NCBI RefSeq assembly: GCF_010894455.1
Contig: NZ_JAAIXY010000001.1
Span: forward strand, 124,001 to 188,000
Origin: Myxococcus eversor
GTDB taxonomy: Bacteria; Myxococcota; Myxococcia; Myxococcales; Myxococcaceae
Length of the DNA stretch: 64,000 bases
Direction of reading: 5' to 3'
Shown: positions 16,891-26,202 of the stretch, one piece after another
How the letters are laid out: each line of letters starts with the position of its first letter
How positions within the stretch are numbered: position 1 is the stretch's first letter
Notes under the pieces: generated by a model
Told to the model about the DNA's origin: nothing
The model's database searches: none
The model's input: only the letters and a program-made list of their open reading frames with translations
Made by a program: the position numbers and the translations under genes

Positions 16891-17601
16891 TCAGTTGCGA
16901 CGCTTGGTCGCGAGGAACTCCGCGGCCCAGCGCTTCACCGTGTCCGCCGCATCGGCGCCCTCGGCCGGGCGGAGGGTGGGGAGGATGGACGGCGCGGACG
17001 GGCCTTCTTCACCCTGGGGACCCACGGACTGCGTCTGGCCCTTCTTGCGGACCCAGACGCGGGGGCCGGTCGGAGTGGGCGTCGCGGCGCGCGCGGGCGT
17101 CTCCGCCGCGCTCTCCGAGCGACGACGGCGAGACAGGATGACATCCGGAATGGAGTGGGGCGCGGCGTGCTCGACCCAGGCGGCGTGGAGCCGGCCCGTG
17201 GCCACCATCTGCCGACGCTTCTGGTAGTGCGCCGAGCAATAGCCGAGCGTGCGGACGGGCTGTCGACACCCGATGACTGCGCAGGCCACGGGCTGCTCGA
17301 CGACGGCCTGGATTTCAGGCTCGGGCGGCGGAGCGGGGGCCTTCTTCCGCACGGGGACGGAGGGGGCGGAGTAGGGCTGGCCGCTCAGGCGCTCGGACAG
17401 ACGGCGCATGGCCGTCATCAGCGGGGCGAACGACTCCTGCACGGCGCCTTGCACGATGGCTTGGAAGGCCTCATCCAGTGACGGCGTCGCCGAGGAAGCG
17501 CCGCGCGCGGGAGGAGAGCGGGAGGGTCGGGGGGAGGGGGTGACGCGACGGGCTCTGGGCATGTAGCGCTTGGCGTAGCACGGCTCAGGTTGTTCGACCA
17601 T
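16891..17601 (-). CDS. Zinc-motif protein of unknown function (myxobacterial-type)
   Basis: 236 residues from ATG 17601; ATG 17562 is an alternative and the frame is open to 17757. It holds one conserved-looking cluster, CAVIGCRQPVRTLGYCSAHYQKR, a C-x4-C-x8-C-x2-H arrangement that would bind one zinc and is followed by basic residues. The rest is low-complexity: a Ser/Pro/Arg-rich N-terminus, a helical stretch (SLDEAFQAIVQGAVQESFAPLMTAMRRLSERL) and a Pro/Thr-rich C-terminus ending with a basic helix. A DNA- or RNA-binding role is possible but unproven. Confidence 0.65.
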   Translation of the reverse strand: MVEQPEPCYAKRYMPRARRVTPSPRPSRSPPARGASSATPSLDEAFQAIVQGAVQESFAPLMTAMRRLSERLSGQPYSAPSVPVRKKAPAPPPEPEIQAVVEQPVACAVIGCRQPVRTLGYCSAHYQKRRQMVATGRLHAAWVEHAAPHSIPDVILSRRRRSESAAETPARAATPTPTGPRVWVRKKGQTQSVGPQGEEGPSAPSILPTLRPAEGADAADTVKRWAAEFLATKRRN

Positions 17602-17897
17602 TGTGAATCCAGCCCGCTCCCCTGGTGGGTCATCCAGACTCGGTCCTCGGGGCAGGCGCGCTCTTGCTCCAAAGCCTCTCCAGGTGACGAGCGCCGCTGG
17701 CGTGATTGCAAATCGCGAAGAGCGCCTTTCCCCGTGGGTCCCGTGGAAGTGGTTCATAGAGCCAGCTTCCGCGCTGCTACAGCCCGAGGCGCACAGGCCT
17801 TGTCCGCGGTTCAGTGCCCGGGGAATCGGGTCGAACTTGACCAGATTTAAACATGAGTGTCCAACTTATGGCCCATGGCGGAAGGGGAGCGTGAGAA

Positions 17898-18808
17898 GTG
17901 ATACCCGATGAAGCAAGCAGCCGCTCCATGAAGGCAGCCATCCTTGTCGTGGGACACGGGCCTGTCGGCGCCGCGACTGCGTGCCTGCTCGGTCGGCTTG
18001 GCGTCCATACAATCGTCATCGACAAATCGAGCACGGTGTTCCCGCAGCCGCGCGCCATCGCCCTCGACAACGAGGCGCTGCGCGTCCTGCAGATGGCGGG
18101 GCTCGCGGACGATGCCTTTCCCCGAATCGCCATTCCCTGTGTGAAGCTGCATTCACCTTTCTTCGGCCAGTTCGGGCATGTGAACACGGCGGGCAGCCTC
18201 GACGGCCATCCGAAGCTGGTGACGTTCGCTCAGCCCGAACTGGAGGCGGCGCTGCGTCGACAGGTGGCGACGCTTCCCTCCGTGGAAGTCGTGTTGGGCC
18301 TCCAGGTGGTCCGTGTCGAGGAGACCGCCGATGAGGTCATCACGACGGTGCGGGACGTGGAGGGCCGTGAGCGCCGGATTCATTCCGCGTACGTGGTCGG
18401 CGCGGACGGAGCGTCCTCCTTCGCGGAGGACTGGTTGATCATCGACGCGCTCGACGTGCCCAATCCCATCGACCACATCGAGTTCATCTGTGACCCGCGC
18501 AGGCCCACCCCGCACATGCCGAGCCCCGGTGGACGTGAGCGCTGGGAGTTCATGCTGGCGCCAGGGGAGACGCGCGAGGAGATGGAGAGCAGGGCCTGGT
18601 GGCCGGCCTGCGCGATGCGGCGAACCTGGCGTGGAAGCTCGCGGCCATCGTCCAGGGCCGCGCCGTCCCCGGCATCCTCGCCAGCTACGACACCGAACGG
18701 CGTCCGCACGCCAGGGCGATAATTGATCTGGCCAGGGTCATGGGCAGCCTGGTGATGCCTCGGAGCGCGCTCCTTGCCCAGACGACGGCGCTGCTGGCGG
18801 CGGCGTAG
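17898..18808 (+). pseudogene. Decayed FAD-dependent aromatic hydroxylase (MhpA/PheA type)
   Basis: Fragment 1 (17898-18590) has the Rossmann motif GHGPVG near the N-terminus and the mid-domain GADGASS. After GADGASS about a dozen residues usual in the family are missing before EDWLIID. At about 18588 the frame jumps to fragment 2, which resumes with QGLVAGLRDAANLAWKLAAI and runs to 18808. The jump removes the segment carrying the family's GD-AH FAD-ribityl motif and most of the substrate domain. A working flavoenzyme is very unlikely. Before decay it was probably a phenol or hydroxyphenylpropionate-type monooxygenase. Confidence 0.75.
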
Positions 18809-18849
18809 CAGACCGGGCCCGTGGGCCAGATGAACGGCGAACGACGTTG

Positions 18850-19542
18850 CTACTCCCCGCGCTTCCGACGCGCCGTTGCCGCGCTCGGCTTGCCTCCGCG
18901 CGGAGTGGAGGCGGGTGCGTCGAGCAGCGCGGGCAGTTCCATCGTCGCCAGCCTGCGCGCCTCCTCGCGGGGAACGCCCAACGACTTCAAGCAGAACTCC
19001 ACCGCGTCACTGCCCGCGTCACGCCAGGTGCGATGTCCCTCCAGCACCAGGAGGATGGCGCCGAGCGTGGCGCTGGCCATGAAGCTGACCGACGACGGCA
19101 ACTGGTCGATGCGGAAGTCGTACTTGCCGCTCTTGTGGCCGTCGACGAGGTCCTGGGTGGGTTGTCCCATCCACAGTGACTGCATCGACTGTTCGCTCAT
19201 CGCGAAGCGGAGCAGGAACCGCCCCCAATGGGGCTCTGCATGGGCACGGCGCACGTAGAAGCGGACGCCCAGGGCGAGGCGATGCGCGGGGTCCGTGACT
19301 CCCTCGCAGCTCGCCGTAATCCGGTCATACATCTCGGTGGCGAGGTCATTCGCGATCTGCCGGAAGAAGACGTCCGTCGACTCGAGATTGTTATGGACGG
19401 TGCCGCGAGCAACGCCGGCCGCCTGGGCCAGCTCGCTCATCGATACCTGCGTCGAACCCTTCTCCGCGAACAACTGCACCGCTGCTTCCTGGATGCGGCG
19501 CTGGGCGGCGCTCATCGAGCGGCGTCGGCGTGCGGTCTTCAT
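18850..19542 (-). CDS. TetR/AcrR family transcriptional regulator
   Basis: 230 residues from ATG 19542 (a GTG at 19557 is in frame). The N-terminal domain has the TetR helix-turn-helix (RIQEAAVQLFAEKGSTQVSMSELAQAAGVARGTVHNNLES). The C-terminal ligand domain is helical and diverged, and a basic tail follows (TARRKRGE). The sequence is intact although both neighbours are decayed, so it may have kept or gained another target. The 12-bp palindrome at 19596-19607, about 55 bases upstream, is a candidate operator for itself and for the divergent sulfatase remnant. Confidence 0.88.
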   Translation of the reverse strand: MKTARRRRSMSAAQRRIQEAAVQLFAEKGSTQVSMSELAQAAGVARGTVHNNLESTDVFFRQIANDLATEMYDRITASCEGVTDPAHRLALGVRFYVRRAHAEPHWGRFLLRFAMSEQSMQSLWMGQPTQDLVDGHKSGKYDFRIDQLPSSVSFMASATLGAILLVLEGHRTWRDAGSDAVEFCLKSLGVPREEARRLATMELPALLDAPASTPRGGKPSAATARRKRGE

Positions 19543-19595
19543 GAACCGGACTGTCACACATCTGGTGCTCGATGGGCGGCGAGTTCATGGATTGG

Positions 19596-19607
19596 ACACA
19601 TATGTGT
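19596..19607. promoter_or_regulatory. Palindrome ACACATATGTGT, candidate TetR operator
   Basis: A perfect 12-bp palindrome lies between the TetR gene and the divergent sulfatase remnant. Divergent placement of regulator and target around one operator is the usual TetR arrangement, so this is the most likely site for that regulator. Confidence 0.5.
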
Positions 19608-19639
19608 AATTTCAAGCCCCGTGGTCTAGATAGAAGGCG

Positions 19640-20651
19640 AACAGGAGCGGGAGCTGTGGTGAACCGGCCGGCATTCGCAGAACAACGGCGAACATCCCGT
19701 CGCCGTACTCCCCCTCCATGAAGCGCGAGATGCCCACGCTGGGGACGCTCATGGGCGCCACCGGGTACCACACGGCCTGCTTCGGCCAGTTCCCCGCTGA
19801 GGACCCGGCGGCCTGCGACGAGTTCATCAACTGCGACTACAACTGCATCCGCGAGAGTGATGCGCAGGTCGTCCGCCTGCTCGAGGCGCTCGACGCCAGC
19901 GGCCAGACCGAAGACACGATTGTCGTCTTCACCTCGGACCACGGCGAGATGCTCGGCGTCCACGGGATGCGCGGCAAGGGCGTGCTGCCGTATCGCGAGT
20001 CAATCCAGGTGCCGCTGCTCGTCCGCCACCCGCTGCATGCGGGAAGCTGCTCGACGGCGACGCTGGCCAGCCACATCGCCATGGCGCCGACGCTCCTGGG
20101 CCTTGCCGGTGTGCCGACGGAGACCGTCCTTCGCGAGGTCCCAGCGCTGGTCGAGAGGGACCTCAGCGGCGTGATTCGCGCGCGTGACGACGCGGACCCT
20201 CGCGCCAACGGGGACGGCAGCCTGCTCCACTGGACCAGCCTCGTGTACCAGGACCATGTCGCGGCGCTGGCGTTCGACGAGGAGCACAAGCACAGCGGTG
20301 GCGCCACCCGCGTGTTCTCCCTGGGCAAGTCACAGTTCCGCGGAACGCTGACCCGGCGCGGGCAGATGCGAGGTGTCTTCAACGGCCGGTACACGTTCGC
20401 GCGCTACTTCGCGCCGACCCAGCACAACACGCCAGGAGACCTGGGATGCGCTGATGGCGCTGAACGACCTGGAGCTCTACGACACCGAAACCGACCCCGG
20501 CGAGCTCCACCACGTCGCCAGCAACCCGGAAGCGGCCCGCGAGCAGGTGATGCGGATGAACGCCAGGCTCAACCGGCTGCTCGCGAAAGAGGTCGGCGTC
20601 GACGACGGCCGCCACCTTCCAGGACCGGCCCGCTTCTGGCGTGCGTCCTAG
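19640..20651 (+). pseudogene. Decayed sulfatase (alkaline-phosphatase superfamily)
   Basis: The frame from about 19640 reads MPTLGTLMGATGYHTACFGQ, then TIVVFTSDHGEMLGVHGMRGKG with the metal-binding Asp-His, and RESIQVPLLVRHP, all typical of type I sulfatases. The N-terminal third with the CxPxR formylglycine site is absent, and the segment after CFGQ is shortened. Near 20430 the frame shifts by one base; the C-terminus (TWDALMALNDLELYDTETDPGELHHVASNPE) continues in the other frame to 20651. Without the catalytic Cys it cannot act as a sulfatase. Confidence 0.75.
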
Positions 20652-20873
20652 CGCGTAGCAGCCCGCCATTCCCTCCCGCGCGCGGCGAGCCTGCCGCGGT
20701 TCCGGGCAGGCGGTTCGGCACGCAGGGGCGGCGCATGGGCCGCATTCCGTGCCATCGCGGGAGGCCCTCTGCCGTGAAGTGGCGAGACCCGAGACCGCGG
20801 CACTCAGGGATGAAGGAGGCTGCCGCGATGGACCGGTCCGTGGTGACAGTGGGTTGTGACAGCGCGGGTCCAG

Positions 20874-20912
20874 AAAAGAAAAAACCCCAGTAAGTCCGGA
20901 GACTTACTGGGG
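20874..20912 (-). terminator. Intrinsic terminator of the tRNA operon
   Basis: Read on the minus strand this is a perfect 12-bp stem (CCCCAGTAAGTC/GACTTACTGGGG, 20885-20896 and 20901-20912) with a 4-base loop, followed by a T-rich tail (20874-20884). It begins 7 bases after the tRNA-Asp CCA end. It is the clearest rho-independent terminator in the window. Confidence 0.92.
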
Positions 20913-20919
20913 CAATTCC

Positions 20920-20996
<77 letters not shown>

Positions 20997-21004
20997 ATAA
21001 ACCT

Positions 21005-21076
21005 TGGGCGGAACAGGGATTGAACCTGTGACCCTCGCCTTGTAAGGGCGACGCTCTGCCGCTGAGCTATCCGCCC
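21005..21076 (-). tRNA. tRNA-Val (anticodon TAC)
   Basis: 72 nucleotides on the minus strand to the discriminator A. The acceptor stem GGGCGGA pairs with TCCGCCC. The D arm is TAGCTCAGCGGCAGAG, the anticodon loop CTTACAA carries TAC, and the T arm has AGGTTCAATCCCT. CCA is not encoded (AGGT follows), unlike the neighbouring tRNA-Asp. It lies 8 bases upstream of tRNA-Asp and is probably co-transcribed with it. Confidence 0.95.
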
Positions 21077-21108
21077 GCAGGCGTGTTCCGCGTTGCGACG
21101 AGCGGGCT

Positions 21109-21135
21109 TTTATAAGTGGCCCACTCCCCTGTCAA
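21109..21135 (-). promoter_or_regulatory. Sigma70-type promoter for the tRNA pair
   Basis: On the minus strand a perfect -35 box TTGACA (21130-21135) is followed after 15-16 bases by TATAAA (21109-21114), a strong -10 box for this GC-rich genome. It lies about 35 bases upstream of the tRNA-Val 5' end. Confidence 0.8.
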
Positions 21136-21163
21136 GCACCTGTTTCGAAGACCCAGGATCTTC

Positions 21164-21208
21164 GTCACCGGCCGCGCGGAGCGTGAAAACGCTCGTGCGG
21201 CCGGTGAC
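21164..21208 (-). terminator. Long hairpin terminator after the repeat lipoprotein gene
   Basis: An outer 12-bp stem (GTCACCGGCCGC with GCGGCCGGTGAC) encloses an inner 6-bp stem (GAGCGT/ACGCTC) closed by a GAAA tetraloop. It begins 9 bases after the stop codon of the minus-strand lipoprotein. There is no T-run. Confidence 0.75.
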
Positions 21209-21216
21209 TTAGGTCC

Positions 21217-24200
21217 CTAGGGGACGGGCGCGACGTCCACCGTGCCCAGGTTCTCCGGGGCCACGCCATTACCCGAGCCACCCGGCTGCCCATCCGGCTG
21301 CCAGTCGCCGTAGCAGTACGGGCCGGTGCCGACCCGGAATCGCCACAGGTAGCCGTCGTTCAGGGCGGCGTTCGCCGGCAGGTCCGCCCGGTACTCGTCA
21401 TCGTTGTTGGTGTCGCTCTGCACCACGCCGGCGACCCAGGTCCACGCCGGGCTCACACCCGGGTCCTGCGTCTTGGGGCCATGGCCCAGCTCGGCCGAGA
21501 GGGTGGTGGCCGGGGGAGGGGCGTTGGTGACGCCGTCCTCGTAGATGAACCCGTACATCGTCCTGCCGCCGCCCAGGTCGCTGAGCTTCAGCGGCCACTG
21601 GAGCCGGCAGTAGTCGATGCCCGAGTGGTTGCCCACGGTGAGGGCGTGCTGCTGGCCCTGCGTGTAGCCGCCCACGTCGCTGCCGTCCTTGTCGCAGTAG
21701 GTCCACGTGGAGCCGTCCGTGGTGTAGCGCAGGCTCACGGCCCGGCTCGTCGTGTAGGCCGGACGCAGCTCCGTGGTGAACTCGTCCGTGTCCGCCTCCC
21801 CCGAGGCCTCGCCGGAGTACGTCGCCGGCTTCCAGGAGAACGACGCCGGGGTGACGGAGGCGTCCACGTCCGCGTTGCCCAGGCCGACCTGCACCTGGAG
21901 CCCCGTGCCCGCGCCAGGCCCGTTGGTGACACCGGGGATGCGCACGCGGCCCGTCACGGTGACGGCGTCGCCGCTGCCCACCGTCGTCCCGCTCACGCCC
22001 TGGAGCCGGCAGACGCCCGTGGCCGCCGCCTGCACCGTCAACGTGCCCGAGTCCGCGATGTCGAAGTCGTCATCCGTCCCGTCCGCGTCGCAATACACGT
22101 AGGGGCCGGTGTCCAGCTTCACGCGGTAGGCGAAGCGGAAGGTGCCCGCCGTGCCCGGGTTGGGCAGGGTGGCCCGGTACTCGTCATTCTGGTTGTTGCC
22201 CGTGTCGGCGCCATGCGTCGCCGCCACCCACTGCCAGCCTCCGCCCGTGTGAGGGCTGCCGGCGGGGCCATAGCCCAGCTCCGCGACGATGCCCGCACCG
22301 GCGCCCGCGCCCGGCGTCACGCCCGCCTCGTGCACCTGCACCGCGATGACCTTCGAGGCCGCCTCGCCAATGGCGTAGGCCTCGACAGGGGGCGCCGCTT
22401 GCGTCTCACCGCCCAGGCGGCACCAGTCCACCTGGGGAGGCACCACCGCGGCCACCGTCAGGACCGACGCCTGCGCCGTCTGGTAGCCGTTGGCGCTGCC
22501 ATCCCGGTCGCAGTAGGCCCAGGCCCCGGTCTGATACCGGAAGCGCACGGCCACCGCGTAGGTTCCCTCCGTCGAGGGCGCCGTCAGCGACGTCTCGTAG
22601 GAGTCCTGCGCCCCGCTGTCCGTCTCGCCCGAGAAGCTCGCGGCCGTCCAGCTCCAGCCCGTCCCCGTCGCCGGGTCCGAGTTCGCCGGGCCATGGCCCA
22701 CTTCCGAGGTGATGCCCGCGCCCGCCGCGCCGCTCGTGACGTCCGTCACCGTCGTCACCAGCACCTTGCCGTGCACCACCTGCGTGGCGCCGCCCGGCGT
22801 CGCGGTCAAGGTGGCCGGACCCACGAGCTGGCACGTGTCCACCGCCACGGGCTTCACCTCCAGGTCGCCGGCCTGGTCCAGCGAGAAGCCGTTGCCGAGC
22901 CCGTCCGCGTCGCAGTAGCGGTACGCACCGCCATTCACATTGAAGCGGAAGGCGAACTTGTAGCGGCCCACCGTGCCCGGGTTGGGCAGGGCGGCCTTCC
23001 ACTCGTCGTTGCTCCCGCCGCCCGACTCCCGGTTGAAGCTGGTGCCCGTGGAGGTCCACTGCCAGCCCGCGGAGTCCGGAGCAGCCGCCTCCGGGCCATA
23101 ACCCACCTGACCCTGGATGCCCGTGCCTCCGCCCGTGCCCGGCGTGACGCCCTCCATGTAGACCTGGGCGTAGATCTCCTTCGTCGCCTGGCCCACGCGG
23201 TACACCTCGCTGGGCGGCGTCTCGGTGGCCTCACCGCCGAGCTTGCACCAGCCGATGGAGATGTCCTGCGCCGCGCTCACGGTGAGCGTGCCCATCTTCG
23301 TCGTGTCGAAGCCCGTGGGGCCGCCGCTGTTGCCATCCGAGTCGCACAGCAGATACGCGCCGTCGTTCACCTTGAAGCGGTACGCGAAGCGGTAGCTGCC
23401 CAGCGTGCCCGGGTTGGGCAGCGTCGTCTCGAACTGGTCGTTGTTGCCGACCTCGTCCTTGTACACAGCGGTCGTCGTCCAGTTCCACTGCGCCGATGTG
23501 GCCGGATCCGCCGCCGCCGCCGGCCCCCAGCCCAACTGGCCCACCAGGCCCGTGCCCGCGCCCGCGCCGCTCGTCACGCCCTGCACGAAGACCTGCGCCA
23601 GCACCTTGCGGTTGGCCACCGCGTCCGTCGCGTACGTCACCGTCTCCGGCGTCGTGTTCCCATCCGGCCCCAGCTTGCAGTAGCCGATGACCTTGGGGAC
23701 CACGACTTCACCCGCGACGGTGAGCTGGCCCAGCTGCGCCAGCTCGAACTCCTGGCCGCCGTCATCCACGCCGTTGCCGTCGCAGACGCGGAGGGGGCCG
23801 CCGTTGGCGCTGAAGCGCACCGCGTAGCGGTAGTCGCCATTGAGGCCGGGGTTGGGCAGCGTGCCCTTCCACTCGTCGTTGACCTCGAAGTTGTCCTTGT
23901 TCCAGGCCAGCGGCGTGGCCCAGTTCCACAAGGGCGAGGTGCGCGGGTCCTCACCCGCGGGACCCCAGCCGAGCTGACCGGAGATGCCCGGGCCCGCGCC
24001 CACCTTGTCCGTCACGCCCGGCAGGTGCACCTGGGCGAAGACCGTCTTGAGCCCCGTCGTCTGCGTGGTCTGGTAGTTGATGACCTCGGGGGCCTTCTGG
24101 TCTTCGCCAATCTTGCACCAGCTGACCTGCGGCTTCGGCGCCTCGGTGCCGACGGTGAGCGTGCCCAGCTTCGCCAGGCTGAAGGCCAGCTCGCCCTCGG

Positions 24201-25347
24201 CGCTGTCGTTGACGCCGTCCGCGTCACACACGCGCCACGCGTTCTCACTGATGCTGAAGCGGAAGGCCAGCTTGTACGTGCCCACCGTGCCCGGGTTGGG
24301 CAGGTCCGCTTCCCACTCGTCGTTGTTGCCGTGCTCGGCCTTGTAGACGGCGGGGACCCAGGTCCACGCGGCGGAGTCGCGCGGGTCCGAGTCCACCGGC
24401 CCCATGCCCAACTGGGCCACCAGCCCCGAGCCCGCGCCAGCGCCCTGGGTGATGCCCGCCGCGTACACCTGGCCGGCCACCTTGAGCAGCGTGGTGTCCG
24501 TGGGACGGTAGAACAGCTCCGGGTTGGCGCGGTTCCCGTCCGGGCCCAGCTTGCAGTAGTCCACGCGCGGCCGGGTGATGAACACGCGGCGCAGCATGTC
24601 CTCCGCCACGCCGTTGGCGATGCCGTCGCCGTCCGCCATCACCCACGTCTTCCCTCCGTCGATGGTGAAGCGGATGGTGATGACCCACTCGCGGCTCTCC
24701 CCGCCGATGGCCGGCTGGAGCAGGACGTTGCCCTTGTAGATGTCCGCCTCGCCGCTGTCGGAGTCGCCCTCGTACGTGGCCTCCTCCCAGGTGTAGCTGT
24801 CCTGGATGAGCAGCTCGCCGTTCGCCGGCGCGAAGCCCACCTGCGCGCGCACGCCGCCGCCCTGGCCCACGCCCCGGGTGAGGCCGGCCACGGTGATTGC
24901 GCCGCGCACCAGCACGCCCACCGGCTGCCCGCCGCTCACCGCGTCGAGGTTGCCGTTGATGATTTCGGCCTGGTCGATGTTCGCCGCCGGGGGGCCCTCG
25001 TAGTTGAAGCCCCTCACCAGCACGCCATAGGCGCCGTCCGGATTGACCACCCGCACGTCCACCTGCGCGGTGCTCGCCGAGGGCGAGTAGCCGTAGATGC
25101 GGAAGGCGTTGACCACGACGACGCGCAGCGCCTCCTGGTTGCCCAGGTAGAGCTTCGCGCCCGGCTCGAAGCCGGAGCCATAGACGTTGATGAGCGTGTT
25201 GCCCGCGATGGGGCCGCCGTTGGGGGTGATTTCCCTCACGGTGGGCGGGGTGGCCGAAGGAGGCAGGCCACCCTCCGGGTCATCACCACAGGCGGCGAGG
25301 AGCAACGACAACACGAGAAGAAGGGACCTCGGACAACGCGACGACAT
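21217..25347 (-). CDS. Lipoprotein with IPT/TIG domain and nine ~115-residue repeats
   Basis: 1376 residues. The lipobox LLAAC gives a lipidated Cys at about residue 20. An IPT/TIG-like domain follows (about 35-120: ITPNGGPIAGNTLINVYGSGF). The rest is nine units sharing a sequence pattern: (W/Y)C(K/R)LG at the start, GVTxGAGAGxG, an E/QLGxGP strand, NDEW/YxAxLPNPGTxGxYxFAFRF, then an acidic CDADG turn and a G-x-LTV end. Eight units carry the paired Cys; the first lacks it. I do not recognise the repeat. Acidic turns suggest calcium and the fold looks all-beta. It sits beside the glucan importer and amylases, so I infer surface binding of starch or glycogen. Confidence 0.8.
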   Translation of the reverse strand: MSSRCPRSLLLVLSLLLAACGDDPEGGLPPSATPPTVREITPNGGPIAGNTLINVYGSGFEPGAKLYLGNQEALRVVVVNAFRIYGYSPSASTAQVDVRVVNPDGAYGVLVRGFNYEGPPAANIDQAEIINGNLDAVSGGQPVGVLVRGAITVAGLTRGVGQGGGVRAQVGFAPANGELLIQDSYTWEEATYEGDSDSGEADIYKGNVLLQPAIGGESREWVITIRFTIDGGKTWVMADGDGIANGVAEDMLRRVFITRPRVDYCKLGPDGNRANPELFYRPTDTTLLKVAGQVYAAGITQGAGAGSGLVAQLGMGPVDSDPRDSAAWTWVPAVYKAEHGNNDEWEADLPNPGTVGTYKLAFRFSISENAWRVCDADGVNDSAEGELAFSLAKLGTLTVGTEAPKPQVSWCKIGEDQKAPEVINYQTTQTTGLKTVFAQVHLPGVTDKVGAGPGISGQLGWGPAGEDPRTSPLWNWATPLAWNKDNFEVNDEWKGTLPNPGLNGDYRYAVRFSANGGPLRVCDGNGVDDGGQEFELAQLGQLTVAGEVVVPKVIGYCKLGPDGNTTPETVTYATDAVANRKVLAQVFVQGVTSGAGAGTGLVGQLGWGPAAAADPATSAQWNWTTTAVYKDEVGNNDQFETTLPNPGTLGSYRFAYRFKVNDGAYLLCDSDGNSGGPTGFDTTKMGTLTVSAAQDISIGWCKLGGEATETPPSEVYRVGQATKEIYAQVYMEGVTPGTGGGTGIQGQVGYGPEAAAPDSAGWQWTSTGTSFNRESGGGSNDEWKAALPNPGTVGRYKFAFRFNVNGGAYRYCDADGLGNGFSLDQAGDLEVKPVAVDTCQLVGPATLTATPGGATQVVHGKVLVTTVTDVTSGAAGAGITSEVGHGPANSDPATGTGWSWTAASFSGETDSGAQDSYETSLTAPSTEGTYAVAVRFRYQTGAWAYCDRDGSANGYQTAQASVLTVAAVVPPQVDWCRLGGETQAAPPVEAYAIGEAASKVIAVQVHEAGVTPGAGAGAGIVAELGYGPAGSPHTGGGWQWVAATHGADTGNNQNDEYRATLPNPGTAGTFRFAYRVKLDTGPYVYCDADGTDDDFDIADSGTLTVQAAATGVCRLQGVSGTTVGSGDAVTVTGRVRIPGVTNGPGAGTGLQVQVGLGNADVDASVTPASFSWKPATYSGEASGEADTDEFTTELRPAYTTSRAVSLRYTTDGSTWTYCDKDGSDVGGYTQGQQHALTVGNHSGIDYCRLQWPLKLSDLGGGRTMYGFIYEDGVTNAPPPATTLSAELGHGPKTQDPGVSPAWTWVAGVVQSDTNNDDEYRADLPANAALNDGYLWRFRVGTGPYCYGDWQPDGQPGGSGNGVAPENLGTVDVAPVP
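21240..24990 (-). repeat. Nine tandem protein repeats within the lipoprotein gene
   Basis: The repeats are diverged at the DNA level, so this is old expansion rather than fresh slippage. Landmarks repeated are the CKLG/CRLG start, the LPNPGT turn and the CDADG turn. The first and last copies are the most diverged. Confidence 0.75.
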
Positions 25348-25353
25348 CGGCCA

Positions 25354-26202
25354 TCACCCCTTGACGCCGCCGGCGGTCAACCCGCCGACGAGGTGCTTCT
25401 GGAGAGCGAAGAACAACGCCATGACCGGCGCGGAGACAATCAACGCGCAGGCGGCGAACTTGCCCCATTCCACCTTGTACTCGCCCACGTACCGCTGGAG
25501 GGCGACGGGCAGGGTGAAGCGGGTCGGGTCATTGATCAGCGTGGCGGCGAGGACGAACTCGTTCCACGCCGTCATGAAGGAGAACAGCGCCGTCACGGCC
25601 AGCGCGGGGCGGGCCAGCGGCAATACCACCTTGATGAACACCTGGAAGGGCGAGGCCCCGTCCATCACCGCCGCCTCCTCCAACTCGCGCGGCAGCGTGT
25701 CGAAGTAGCCCTTCAACATCCAGATGCAGAAGGGCAGGGCGGTGGTGGCGTACACCAGCACCAGCCCGGTGAGGCTGTCGAGCAGCCGCAGCCTCTGGAG
25801 GATGCCGTAGATGGGCACCAGCATCAGCGTCGCCGGGAACATCTGGGTGACGAGCAGGGCCTGCATGCCGCCCTCCTTGCCCGGGAACTTGAAGCGCGAC
25901 AGCGCATACGCCGCCGTCACCGCGAGCGTCAGCCCCACCACCGTCGTGGCACCGGAGACGATGAAGCTCGCCATCACCTGCCGGCCGAACACCCATCTCC
26001 CCTGCGCATCCGAGCTGAGCAGCACCTCCCGGAAGTGGTCGAACGTCACCGCGTCCGGGAACGGGTTGGCGGTGAGCGACATGCTGTCCGACGGCGACAG
26101 CGCCATCTTCACCACCCACAGCACCGGGTAGAGCGTCACCATGCACATCAGGCTCAGCCCCATGTGGATGAGGGCCATCTTCAAGCCGGAGGGCTTCTTC
26201 AT
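25354..26202 (-). CDS. malG: Maltodextrin-type ABC importer, permease MalG
   Basis: 282 residues from ATG 26202, overlapping the stop of the preceding fusion gene by 4 bases (ATGA). About six membrane segments are visible. The EAA loop that docks the ATPase reads ELEEAAVMDGASPFQVFIKVVLPLARP. The C-terminus KHLVGGLTAGGVKG matches MalG, where this tail reaches into the binding protein. It acts in the inner membrane with the MalE-MalF fusion and MalK. The repeat lipoprotein gene begins 7 bases downstream, so the four genes form one operon. Confidence 0.92.
   Translation of the reverse strand: MKKPSGLKMALIHMGLSLMCMVTLYPVLWVVKMALSPSDSMSLTANPFPDAVTFDHFREVLLSSDAQGRWVFGRQVMASFIVSGATTVVGLTLAVTAAYALSRFKFPGKEGGMQALLVTQMFPATLMLVPIYGILQRLRLLDSLTGLVLVYATTALPFCIWMLKGYFDTLPRELEEAAVMDGASPFQVFIKVVLPLARPALAVTALFSFMTAWNEFVLAATLINDPTRFTLPVALQRYVGEYKVEWGKFAACALIVSAPVMALFFALQKHLVGGLTAGGVKG

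Noticed and set aside
20652..20873. Possible extra gene between the sulfatase remnant and the tRNAs
   Set aside because: The sulfatase's first frame stays open to 20893, but after the frameshift at about 20430 it has no family sequence. The segment contains nothing I can support.
21164..21208. Long hairpin as a possible repeat or attachment site beside tRNA genes
   Set aside because: tRNA genes are common integration sites, but there is no integrase, no second copy of a tRNA end and no phage gene nearby. The hairpin sits right after a stop codon and fits a terminator.
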